Below the pieces are notes generated by a model, which saw nothing but the letters and a program-made list of their open reading frames with translations, did not search any database and was not told the origin of the DNA. Position numbers and translations under genes: made by a program. Of a stretch of 64,000 nucleotides of DNA, positions 44,765-55,211 are shown one piece after another. Source of the stretch: Paramarasmius palmivorus (Eukaryota > Basidiomycota > Agaricomycetes > Agaricales > Marasmiaceae); NCBI GenBank assembly GCA_037176845.1, contig JAYKXP010000206.1:1-64000 (forward strand), given 5' to 3'. Numbering within the stretch: the first letter of the stretch is position 1; every line of letters starts with the position of its first letter.

Positions 44765-45854
44765 ATGTCAGAACCTCGTAGACCCTCGAAAGTTGACCGA
44801 CGCACTGGTACCCACATTATTCCCAGTAAGCTCTTCAACACCATACCGTCCAACTATTGACCAAAACCAACAGGCAATCCCTATCGCTCTACGCCTCCCG
44901 TAGACTCCCCCGGTCATGCTCCAGATACCTACACGCTGACCCAGCATAATCCAGACAAAGGTGCCATTCTCTTCCTTCGTCCTCTTGCAACCAATCTCAT
45001 TCCGAGCCAATTAGGTATTACCATTTCTCGGACTACCATTGAGGATCCAAACGGTCAGTGAACACGGTACTCGCAATAAAACTGTCCCGTTAAAAAAAAT
45101 CTTTAGGTTGGCTCGTCACTACTACTGTTACCATTTATCGCCGCCACCCCGATGCCCCACGTCCCAGCAACATCGTGGAAGGCACTTATGTTACACGTGG
45201 TACTTCTCCTGGTCTTCAGGTCCCCAACGATATCGATCAGACTATCGAGGCAGGTACTTCCGCGCCTGAGGAATCCATGGACCACGCTGACCAGGTAAAC
45301 GACACCACACCGAGTCCTTTTACCGGCGTTTTCGCTACACTGCCAGCTCCTCCTCCACCCACCTTCAATTGGTCTGCAATTATTCCCCATCCCAACCAGC
45401 TGGTTGTTCGCCCCGGAATGGATATGGCCAAAGCCTATGTCATTTTTCGTGGTCGCGAAGTCGGGATATTCTACAACTAGTACGTTATTTTTTTTTTCTT
45501 ACCACACGACAGTGCTGACCGGACTACTGTTGCAGCCCAGCCGAGGTGCAGCCTCGTACCCATCGTGTGTCGAACGCCGCTCTCAAGGTGTTCGATTCTT
45601 TCCAGGAGGCTGTGGCGGCCTACACCGAGGCGTATAATGGAGATCTGCCTGGGTATGAGCTTGCAGTGATACACGACCCCGTTGTCATCTCGGCTCCGCC
45701 TGCAAACTCCATCGTTCATGACCCGATGGTTATTTCTGCACCCGCGGCAGCCCCCGTCGTTTTGTCCGAAGGGTCTGCCGGCTCTTTGAACATCGTCATC
45801 GACAGCGACTCTGACGAAGAGGCAGAGGTTGAGCAGCAGATCGAGTACAAATGA
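44765..45854 (+). CDS. RNase H1 N-terminal (caulimovirus VI-like) domain protein, KDZ cargo 1
   Basis: Exons from ATG 44765 (MSEPRRPSKVDRRTG) join in phase to NPYRSTPPVDSPGHAP, LFLRPLATNLIPSQLG and WLVTTTVTIYRRHPDAP. Near the end is a compact domain: AYVIFRGREVGIFYNY, an intron, then PAEVQPRTHRVSNAALKVFD and SFQEAVAAYTEAYNGD. This is the pattern 'Y.v..G...Giy..W......v.....k.F.s...A..a' of the RNase H1 N-terminal RNA-DNA hybrid-binding domain. No RNase H catalytic domain follows. The tail is acidic (VIDSDSDEEAEVEQ), ending at 45854. The protein is about 310 residues. A hybrid- or nucleic-acid-binding accessory role is inferred from the domain only. Confidence 0.6.
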
Positions 45855-46449
45855 AAATCTACAAATGAAAATCCATACGTATTGAACTAGATACATAGCT
45901 CAGTCTGTATGTCATGAAATATAAGCCTGGAATCCTTTCCAATACTCCCAGTCAGGATTAGGGATACACGCCTGCGGTATCTGATGGCGATAATCACATC
46001 AAGATGTTCGGGTGCGATGGTGCGACATACACGCGACACAGACCAAGTAACGCCGAGACCCAGGATAAGATCTCACCACCCCAAATCTCACCACCCTGGA
46101 TGATATTTCACCACGCATCAGAACCTCACCGTTTCAATGACAATATTGTCCCCAGGTCCAGGTCGCCATATGCTGCGCTGGAACAATAATTTCACCATTG
46201 CTCCATCTCGGTTATCCATCGCACCCTCAGACCCTGAACTGCAAAAAGCATATGGTCAGATACTCACTGGTCGAAACGGCGTTCGCCCCCAAAAACAACG
46301 CAAGACATTTAACACCGCATCTTTTCATGATGTACAGTACAGGCCCACGAATACTCATAAATCTAAGAAGATGATTGATCTCTGGATTCTCTGGTATGCC
46401 AAACGCGAAAAGTTTTAAGCCAGGTGATGTCTTGATACCAGGAGCCAAC

Positions 46450-47502
46450 CTACCGGATCCGTTTCCGCCGCGCTCTCTCTCTCTCGTTGATTGTAGAACG
46501 ATTCGCCTCCCGATGCTTACGTGAATATTCCCGTTGTTTTCGACGTTTGGCTTCCAGAACCGAGTTCCTCTCATCTTCCGGGATATCCTGCAGCTTGTTT
46601 GCCTGCCTACGGAAAATTTCAGTCATTGGCTCACCCAATCACCAAGGGTCACTAACCTGACGCGGCGCTCCTTTACTCTCAACTGAATCTCGGCTCGATG
46701 CTTGTGATAGTACCGCCGCGAGTTATTGGCTTGCTGATGGCGCTTGCGCGTGAGTTTATCATTGTCTCGCGATTGGTCGTCACTCTCAACACGAATAGCT
46801 TGTGATTGCACTGAAGGTATTAGTGGCATTGAACAATGCCGGTCAACGACAACATCCTGCCGTCGACCTTCCGCTTCCCTCTGCAGCCGGATCTCCTCCA
46901 ATTCCGCCATTCGTTTGGCTATCTTGGCCGCCTCATTGGAACGCATTCGGGACAGTGCTGTGTAAAATCCCCAAAACATTTCATCGCTGATGGTACTTCA
47001 ACAGCGCCAATGTTACGCACCGGAAGATTTAGTATTCTGTTTTGGCACTAGGAACAATCGAGGAGGGGGTACTATCTTGGCCCGGTCTGCGGATTCCACT
47101 GTTGAATATCTACGAAAATTGTAAGCACATAGCCACACACCGACGGTCGATCTTCGTCCACGCTGAACATTCGTGACGAGGGCGGGTTGAAACGAATGTG
47201 GAAGGACTCGCGAGTTACTTTTAGCCATTTTGGGGGGCGGACATGGAGTTTTGACTGGCCGAAGGAGCTTCATACTGTGGTGCAGGATAGAGAATGAACG
47301 AACACTCACGGTGGTCTCCCCTATCACTTTCTCCCGAATCTGTGCTTTCTTCTTCGCTTGACGTTGTAAGTGAACCATGTAACTCCTCAGCCTTACTAAT
47401 TATTCTCCTTCTCTGGTTGGTTTGGGCCCTGCGCGTATGGGAGTTATGGGAGAAGTGATGGTCTGCTCGCGCAGGATGTTGATGAAGCGTCGTCATGGTC
47501 AT
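46450..47502 (-). CDS. Basic coiled-coil-like protein of the KDZ element (model uncertain)
   Basis: The pieces on the minus strand are a Ser/Glu-rich N-terminus (47502-47221, SEEESTDSGESDRGDH), a helical piece at 46979-46660 (RSNEAAKIAKRMAELEE, then RYYHKHRAEIQLRVKERR), and NSVLEAKRRKQREYSRKH ending at 46450. The repeated 'RxYYxKHR...' pattern rich in Lys, Arg and Glu suggests a long basic helix that may bind nucleic acid. The splices between pieces are not resolved, and the N-terminal piece may be a separate small gene. No family is recognised. Confidence 0.35.
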
Positions 47503-49076
47503 GGTTCGCAGTCAAGTACAATAGGAGAACTCGGTGTAATGATACGGACCGGCATTAATCCGAGGGGTGTCAATGATAGTCTCACCATTTGAAGTGAGAA
47601 ACTCACCGCTCCATGAAACCATTACCTCGGCGCCTAGGGGCGCCTAACATATCCATGACACTCAAATCACTTCTGGATGCACCTCCTTCCAATCCGAAAG
47701 CTTCGGTCGGTGGTATTTCCGTATAAACCTATGAGATCCTCAAGAATATTGACTAATGAAGACCTGAGATGAATGCCAGTCAGTACTCTATATGAAGGTT
47801 GTTTAATGTGAGTTGTCACCATCGGCATTCTTACTATCACGCATTCTCACTGTCAATATCCATGAACATTATGGATATCAACATTATGGATATCGATAGT
47901 GAAGCATAATATGCGGCCAAATTAGAATGATATTCCGTGAGTCAGGGTGGCACTCACTAGTATTTCCTACGTCCAACAAGTTCCCGAACCGCCACATTGA
48001 TTTGAACAGAATCACTCAGGATACCATTCCGTCGAAGTTGGTTAATCCCGAACTCGGTACATCAGTACAAAAAAGGCGGCACTGTGAAAACCGGTTCAAC
48101 GACAGATTGACGAGATGAAAAATCTGACTTGCGAATGGTGCAAATGCAGGATTTGATTGCGTTAAGTACAACTGATAGCTTGAGGACATTCTATGTTCTT
48201 ATTGAAGGTTGGTTATTCGAAATGTCAGTCGAAGTAAGTAGATACTGTAAAAGACTGTTCAGCTAAAGGCCAGAGAAAATGGCAATGCTAAATGACCAAG
48301 AGTACCAATGTATCAGTTAGTAGATCGTTGGCTTCAATTGAACGCTTGCAGAGTTTTGATGTTCTTCGTATTGAAGTTTTGCTACGAAATGCCGTGACAC
48401 GACTGAGTGATCTGGCCACGTTAGCAAACTTTTCTTTTTGAACAGCAAACCGAGTGGTGACTTGCTAAATCATCGAAGCAGGTATCGTGCAATGGTGAAA
48501 CTGAATGATGAAGTAGATGTCCATGAATGCTTTCCTTGTAGGTGACGCAAAGCTCTGCTGATTTATCCGATCTACTAATCACGTCGCCTCAACGGTTCTC
48601 AAATTCTCCATAGTGAGAACGAAGGCAAATGGATGACCTTTTGGAAGATAATCGGAGGTGCAATCCGAAGGTGAAATCCGGTGGTGAAAGATGTGGGGTA
48701 ACAGGGACTCGGCAGGCAATTGACGCCCAAGGAGGAAAGTTGTTTCACGTGCACAACACGTTCTCTCATTTCTTCTCTGACACTCACCTACTGACTCTCG
48801 TTTCCACAAATCATGGGCTCTCTGTGTGCACGCTCGTTGAAAGAATCCACCGAGGTGCGTTTTATTGGAAGAGAACTATGAAATATGGGACTGGGCTGAT
48901 ATCTATCGCAGCCAAGCTTAGGGTGATTTTTTTGCCAATTCCCCATATGCTTGTGCGGTAGTCGGGCGATATATCGAGAGACTCATGGCCCTGTACTCGG
49001 TTCTCTGAGTATATCATCCGGACTAAAGGACCCATTTTCATTTTCATTCCTACTTTTGCCCCATCATCGAGGTCGT
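47503..49076. other. Non-coding stretch inside the KDZ element
   Basis: About 1.57 kb without a supported gene. It contains a short direct repeat (CATTATGGATATC twice near 47865-47895) overlapping the palindrome TATCCAT...ATGGATA, bracketed by CACTGTC/GATAGTG. It probably holds the divergent promoters of the flanking genes. Confidence 0.45.
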
Positions 49077-50254
49077 ATGGCAGGTGCAAAGGGCAAGAAG
49101 AAGGATCAACCCCAACCAGTGGTCATTGAAGGTATGTATTGTAGAGTTTCCCTCAGGTCTCCCTTATTGACCGCTTTTGTAGATTCCTCGGAAGATGAAT
49201 TGGTTGGTTTGCCGCGGCTACGCAAATCGTTAAACGGTATGCGCATAGTTGGGGGCTTCCAGTTGTCACTCACATTTTTCAACAAGAGATCCATTGGCAC
49301 AGCGGTCGTATTCGTTTCTTTCAAACCGAGCTGGAAAGTCATTTGCAGGCAGTGGAACGGGCGGCATATGAGGCGGAGGATGCTCTGGGTGAGTTATCCC
49401 AAATCGGAGTCCCTGTCTCGTTCCCTCAAACGCGTTCTAGAAGAGATTTTACATCGGAAGAGAAACCCCAGCCCGTCGCCGACGGGTACAAATTACTCCA
49501 CGGCACTCTCACGTCGACTGTCTGATGATAGCTTGTATGATGACAGTGAGACCGAAGAGCTCATCCGCCGTGTGCAGCTAGATGCTGATGGCACGCCGAT
49601 CTCTGCCAGAGATCGCTCACCAATTTGTGTACCATCCACGCCAGGCTCTCGACATCCAGAGTCATCTGGAAGGCCTTCAAGTGGTCCACCTTCACCTTCT
49701 TTGAAGCGTGCCATACCACCCAGGAGTCCGATCGAGGTTCTCTCTCCAAGCATCAAGCGTAGGGCTCGCAAAGGTCCGAAAGGGGGGTTTCTCGTTCTGA
49801 ATGGAAAGGACGGGGTCAGCGCCGTTTTTGAATCATGGTGAGTAGTGTCTGTATCACTGGTTAGGGACATCAAGAGGTGATACCGTTTACAGGGCTTCTG
49901 CTGCATCAGTCGGACAAAACGTTTCAGGCGCTATCATCCAAGGTTTCAATTCGTTCGAAGAGGCGCAAACAGCGTACGACGCGTGCTCCTCTTCAGGCTT
50001 GCTCGCATATCTCACCATGCCGTCTCATGAAAAGAAATGGTTTGTGGTCCTACGTGGTCATAAACGTGGAGTATGTCAAAAGTCTGTACTTCATTTTCTC
50101 AGGATTTTCTGGGATCGTCTGACGTGATTCGGACAGGGCGACGCTCTTGGACATGGTAGGAGCGGAAAATCTGGAAAATATCCAAGTTACAGATATCCTG
50201 GTCGCTGAAACCGAGGCAGAGGCATGGAAATTATTCAAGAGAGGCAGGCATTGA
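49077..50254 (+). CDS. Protein with two tandem RNase H1-N-like domains, KDZ cargo 2
   Basis: Exons from ATG 49077 (MAGAKGKKKDQPQPVV) join in phase to DSSEDELVGLPRLRKS, a coiled-coil-like exon (RFFQTELESHLQAVERAAYE) and a Ser/Pro-rich exon (KRNPSPSPTG, SLKRAIPPRSPIEVLSPS). The C-terminus holds two related units. Unit 1 is GGFLVLNGKDGVSAVFESW, an intron, then VSGAIIQGFNSFEEAQTAYD. Unit 2 is KKWFVVLRGHKRGV, an intron at about 50078-50138, then WATLLDMVGAENLENIQVTD and AEAWKLFKRG, ending at 50254. Each has the 'v.l.G...gv...W...................f....A...' shape of the RNase H1 N-terminal hybrid-binding fold. No nuclease domain is present. The gene lies directly upstream of the transposase on the same strand. 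Confidence 0.6.
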
Positions 50255-50302
50255 AATTATTCAAGAGGGGAATAGATGAGATTATTCAAGAGGGGCATAG
50301 AT
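50222..50302 (+). repeat. Short tandem repeat, three copies of about 26 bp
   Basis: ATTATTCAAGAG starts at 50230, 50256 and 50281, with similar flanks (about 25-26 bp period). The array begins inside the last codons of the upstream gene and passes its stop codon, so it is a small local expansion at the gene's 3' end. Confidence 0.7.
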
Positions 50303-50445
50303 TGGACCAATGTGTATCCCTAGTCGTTATTATCTTGTTCCGTAGTCGGAAATGTCACTTAGCGCCGAACTTGGCGCGCGCCTCCAAAAGTCATCTGACT
50401 GTGACAGCGCGGGAGCATTTGTGACACCTTTGTTTACTGCCAGCG

Positions 50446-53400
50446 ATGCGGCGAAGAAACCGCAAGAACGCTGTCTTCCACGACCGTGTGCCGCTACGCG
50501 AAGACTTCGAGGTAGTTCCGACGAGGGAAACACGCGTAGGGAGCAGAGGTGTAACGACACTAACTCAAAGATCTCCTGCTAAAGGTCGTTCGAGCTGGAT
50601 CAGAGGGGTGGAATGGGCAGATTGGGGTTCTTCGGTGGAGGAGGATAGGCAGTCCGACGGTGGAATATCAGTGGAAGCTGCTCCAGAGATTCTGGAGACG
50701 TTGTCTGTGGGAGGAACTGATCTGGACGGCGAGGCGGGCTGGGTAGAGGAAGAGGTGGATCCAAACATCCACGACAATGCGATCCCGGCAAAGCCCAAGG
50801 GGAAGAAGAGAAAGCGCAAGTCTTGGAAAGCGGTATGTGATGCTATTGTTTTGAAGCTGACAACCGAGTCTCACTCCCTGATAGAAAAGGCCTAACATAC
50901 ACTGGAAGATCGAGTGTCGCCAGCAGTTCCTGGAGGAGATGTTAAGGGGTGAAGGTCGGGGCGACAGTCAAAATCAGCAAGCCTGTGCGGACTGCGCTGG
51001 AAAGGATCCTAGTGGACAGTCTTTAGACTCCAGAAAGCCGAGATTTCGCTGTTCGGAATGCTTCTTCGGTGACATGGTGTGTCTAGCGTGTTGCCTTCGC
51101 CGCCATCGTGAGCAGCCCTTTCATTGGTTAGAGGTGAGCTAGTCGCTTCTTATATAGTACATCAGAGATGCTTACACCGTACATCCACCAGGAATGGGAT
51201 GGCCATCGATTTCGAAGAATTACACTTAAATCCATTGGTCAGAGTATCCAGCTCAACCATATGAGTCGCGACTGCCCACGGCCCGTTTGCTGTCACTCGA
51301 AGCTCCGGATCCTGCATACGAATGGAATACATGATGTCTCTCTTCTCTTTTGTGGTTGCTCCAAGAAACGACCCCATTTTCAGCAACTGCTCCGACGCGG
51401 ACTATATCCGGCCACTGTCACGGAAGGACGTATCATGACCTGCGCCACCTTCACCCTTCTGCGTTCCCTCCGCATTCATTCCCTCACGACCAAGGGCTCC
51501 ACACATGACTTTTATCGCTCGCTCGAGAAGATGACGGACAACACACGCCTCTCGCTGCCCAGATCAAGGTACCGACCCTTGCTTCGTATGATTCGACAAT
51601 GGCGACATCTAAAAATGCTGATGTGGGGGGGCATCGGACACGATGAGGTGTTGCCCACCAAGGACGTTTCGCTACCTGAAATCAGGGAGTTGGAGGAGGC
51701 AAACGAAGGGAGATTGGTTGTTCGCTGTCCATCGTGCCCCTATCCCGACATAAACTTGCCGGCTGATTGGAGGGGTGCCGCACAGAGGTAAGGCGAAATG
51801 TATTGTTCTGCCATCCACGTACTGAGGACATGTATCACAGCTTCTTGTACAGATTGTGCGTATGCATCGACGGAAATTTCCGGTTGAAAGAGCAGCAAGT
51901 ATCATCTCATTCCAGAGACCCGCCACTCAATGGTGGTATGGGTTACTTTGTGGCCAGAGAGCCTTATGAGCGGTGGACGCAATCCAAGGGCGATGAAGAC
52001 GTGGTAAGGGTATTTCTGAGTTACGATGCACGTAATGCCTGCTAACTATTCGAGTGTTGGCAGATAAATACTTGTGTGCCACTGGCGAAGCAGAACACGA
52101 AGTTCTCAAAGGGTTTGCGTTATACAGGTGTAGTTGGTGTTGCCTGTGGACGAAGTGAGATGTTCCTCAGGTTGGCTAATCTCCATAAAGGTGAAAGGTA
52201 CGTGTTAGGCTATGAGAGTTGTAGATTGACAACTCAATATCTCGCAGGTATTCAAGCTCAGATTATGTCTTTCGCAAGGCTCTATCCGACTTCCTACACC
52301 TATTGGCAGTGTTGGTAGTGTATGATGTCGCCTGCCAATGGTTCGTTCATCTCCTGATTCGCCTAGGAAGACTGCCGGAGTCAATACGGCTGGTGGACAC
52401 GACGATTCAAATGACTCCAGGTATAGGCAAGCTGCACGAGCCGGGTCACAAGCAGGCCAACCATGAACAGTATTCTCTAAATTACATCCTTGGAGCAGGG
52501 AACTCCGATGGGGAGACCATGGAACGAATTTGGGGAGAGCACAACAATTTAGGAAATGCCACCAAGACGATGGGTCCAGGGTCTCGAGCGGATTACATTG
52601 ACTCGGCAGCTGACGGTTGGAACTGGGAAAAGTATATAGGCATGGGTAAGTTGGGATATTGCGTGTGTTATAACGTGTGACTGATCCTGATTTAGGCCTT
52701 ACGCTCCTCAGACGCTATCGGGCAGCTGTGTCAGATAGAGCGAAACATGTTGCTGAGCATACGGGTCTTACAGCGAATCTAGACGAATCGATAATAGCCC
52801 GCTGGGAGGCAATGTGCCTCGCTTGGGAGAAGGCGCCGACACCTAAGAATAAGGTTGCCAATCCATTTGCGATTACTGAGGAATGTACGTTGCGTTTTCT
52901 AGATCGGATGACAGGGAAGTGACTGATTGTGGTATTTAGTCTTTAGCGTCGAGAAGGCTCTCGCAGAACTGGCGCTCGAGGAGGAAGCTCGAATCAAGGC
53001 AGGGGGTGTCCAATATCACCGCGTGGATGCCACCGGTTTTGTGGTGCTAGCCCTGGACATTAAAGATACCCAGTGAGTGCTGAGGGCTTAGTGACTATCG
53101 TTCTGAGCTTGAATCGGTCAAATAGGTTGAAGATGTCGCAGGCTATCCAAGAGCAACAGCGGACACCGACGCCTCAACAATCTCGCAAACTTGCAGAACA
53201 ACGGACGGCTCTTCGACGACGTATCCGTGCCTACGAGGACCTGCGGCCGATTTACATGCCCGGGCTCACGCAGCATCTGGAAACTATCGGAGAGGATGCA
53301 GACACCACGGAGGAGTTACCAGAGAAAGTGCATATCTGGCTTCCATCAGACTTGTCGGCAGACAGTCGCGGTCAGATATGCACAAATCCTTTGGCTGTGG

Positions 53401-54698
53401 TGGAAAGTCGGCTGCAGTTCGCTCGTTGCCACGACGCTCTCCATGGTCTCCGGCACACGCTCCGAGTAAAGACTCGGATGATGTTATTCAAGAACATCAA
53501 CATTCGGGGCCAGCGAGAGTCTCACCGATCTTGGGACATCATCAACCGTGTGGTGGGGCAGATACAACAATATGCCACTCATTATCGAGCGTCGAGGTCG
53601 GCGTATGGGCAGCTTGTGGGGCCGGGAGAGTGGCAGTCCACTCTGCGTGTGCTGAAGAATGAGGACATCCGAAGTTATCGTGACCCAGCGGCGGTTAAGC
53701 AAGGTCCGGGGAGAAAAGGAACGAATGAAGAGGATGAGGGTGAAGAACATGAGATGGGGAAAGCATTGGTTTCGGAGGAGGAAGAAGTCGTGGACCAGCT
53801 ATTCACCATCGACCGAACCCAATGGAAGCACCGCACGGAACATGGGACAGGCGAGACACGAAAGGGGTATTCCTGGATTTGGCATTCTGGTGGCAAGATC
53901 GATTTGAACGACGGCGCAGATGAGGCTGACAACGAAATTCTGCGTTCTGAGTGGTGCAAGAGTCGGGCAAGGTCTCTCCGGGCGACGGAAGAGGTGCTTC
54001 TGCTTCGAGAGGAGATGAGGAGAACTCTGCGGTACTTGGAGTGGATGGCTGGAGAATGGGAGGCACGGGCAAATGTCAATGTAGGCAGCTCATCGAAGAT
54101 GGAAGGGAAACATGTGTTTGCTCTGGCTCAAGCCGAGGTGCAACGTGGTTTGAAGACACACTTTGAAAAGCTTTGGGCAAAGGCTTTTGCAGACGAAAGG
54201 GCAGAACAAGAGGTAGCATCAGCTGCAACGCTGAGGGAACGTGATGCAAGGGAACGTGACGCTATCGCGAGAGCAGGAGAAGATGCAGCAAGGGACGAGT
54301 TCTGGATAGACATTGGGGAAGAAGGTGACGAAGTTGAGTTTGGAGAGGAGGTGGAAGACGGAGAGGTATTGCTAGGGAAGGAATGGCATGCGGACGAACA
54401 ATCTGGCCAGCTCGACGAGTACCCTGACGATGACGAGGACGTGTTTGATGACGACCGAGCGTCTCAATACAGCGTGGACGACGGCTCTCTATACAGCATG
54501 GACGACATCTCTCAATACAGCCATGATGTTGATTTGGAAAATATCGAGGAGCCGTGTGTTTCTTGTTCTACAGGGGAGGCCGTTTGGGACAATCACACCG
54601 AGGGATATGACGGCTTGGAGATGGGCTACTGTGACGGAGATCCGGCTGAAATGGAGGTAATAGATAACGGGTGGGCTGTCTATGGATGGGATGAGTAG
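50446..54698 (+). CDS. KDZ transposase with CxC2 cysteine cluster
   Basis: Nine exons join in phase (50446-50832, 50885-51133, 51192-51787, 51841-52003, 52064-52197, 52248-52645, 52696-52884, about 52939-53070, then the last exon to 54698). The order is a basic N-terminus, a CxC2-type cluster (CADCAGKD, RCSECFFGDMVCLACCLRRH), and a region with LLFCGCSKKRP and TFTLLRSLRIHSL. The RNase H-like KDZ core follows, with CIDGNFRLKE (Asp codon 51869), GGMGYFV, GVVGVACGRSEMF, HKGERYSSDYVF, VVYDVACQWF (Asp codon 52324), KLHEPGHKQAN and NSDGETMERIW (Glu codon 52513). A helical domain (YITH-like segments, RYRAAVSDRAKHV) and a long acidic tail end the protein at 54698. The three acidic residues expected for a DDE catalytic site are present. 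It would cut and join DNA ends of the element. I see no frame break. Confidence 0.9.
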
Positions 54699-54960
54699 GT
54701 GGTAGATGTGTAACATGTATTGTACCTTTGTATTTGGATGTAGCGTTTGCGAGATGTCAATGTAGTTTATGCGTGTGCATGTCTCTGTATGGTACCTTGG
54801 TGTAGTCGTTATTGTGCAACGAGATTGTTGTGTAAGATTATGACTAATGATTTCACAAGTCAATGTTCAGCCCGTGCAGGTGTTTTTAATTAGACGCTGA
54901 TTTTATCAGAGTTGTGCCGTGGGGCATAGGTCTCTATTGAATTGAGCTTGATATATATAT

Positions 54961-55054
54961 ACATGCTTGTGGCTCAGTGGTTAGCTCTCCTTATGGTGTG
55001 GGTGACAAGAAGGTTTCTGACTCCAGCAGTTCAATTCCAGCATGTGGCCTTTTT
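54961..55054 (+). repeat. Pol III promoter-like unit (tRNA-derived SINE head?)
   Basis: TGGCTCAGTGG at 54970-54980 fits the A box and GTTCAATTC at 55029-55037 fits the B box, 59 bases apart. A TTTTT run at 55050 could end transcription. Seven bases at 54961-54967 are complementary to 55039-55045. It does not fold as a proper tRNA. It lies just inside the right end of the KDZ element. Confidence 0.4.
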
Positions 55055-55142
55055 GAGTTAGGCCCTTTCCACGGATTTGGACTGTGAGGCTACCTCTGGG
55101 CTCTTTCTTGAGTGTGGCTGGTGCATTGGGAATTACCATCTC

Positions 55143-55186
55143 TGATGCATCACAACACTTTGGAAACAACCTTGGTTGATGCATGA
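55143..55186. repeat. Subterminal palindromes at the right end of the KDZ element
   Basis: TGATGCATCA at 55143-55152 and the near copy TGATGCATGA at 55177-55186 mirror the two copies at the left end. Confidence 0.65.
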
Positions 55187-55203
55187 GTGGAGACCCCATG
55201 GCT
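55177..55203 (-). repeat. Right terminal inverted repeat of the KDZ element
   Basis: This is the reverse-complement partner of 40716-40743 (18 of 26 positions match over 55177-55202). The element ends directly before the GTGTATTC duplication. Confidence 0.7.
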
Positions 55204-55211
55204 GTGTATTC
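55204..55211 (+). repeat. 8-bp target-site duplication, right copy
   Basis: GTGTATTC, identical to 40708-40715. The family F coding frame resumes directly after it. Confidence 0.85.

Larger units (their letters stand above)
40716..55203. mobile_element. Complete KDZ-class DNA transposon (14,488 bp) with cargo genes
   Basis: The borders are fixed by the interrupted family F gene, the GTGTATTC duplication and the imperfect inverted termini. The element contains, from left to right: an HMG-box gene (minus), an RNase H1-N-like domain gene (plus), a basic coiled-coil-like gene (minus), a gene with tandem RNase H1-N-like domains (plus) and the KDZ transposase (plus). Subterminal TGATGCATCA palindromes occur at both ends. 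All main frames look open, so the element may be autonomous. KDZ elements, HMG-box proteins and TET/JBP genes are known to be associated in mushroom genomes; no TET/JBP gene was recognised in this copy. Confidence 0.88.

Noticed and set aside
46004..46418. Plus-strand small genes inside the KDZ element
   Set aside because: They have no splice partners or motifs, and lie opposite sequence that may be intron or exon of the minus-strand coiled-coil-like gene.
54961..55045. True tRNA gene
   Set aside because: The A and B boxes fit, but the acceptor and T stems cannot both be formed in the proper register. Only a promoter-like or SINE-like unit is reported.
40716..55203. The insert as a giant intron of the family F gene
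   Set aside because: The junctions are not GT-AG. They show an 8-bp duplication and terminal repeats, and the paralogue has no intron at this place.
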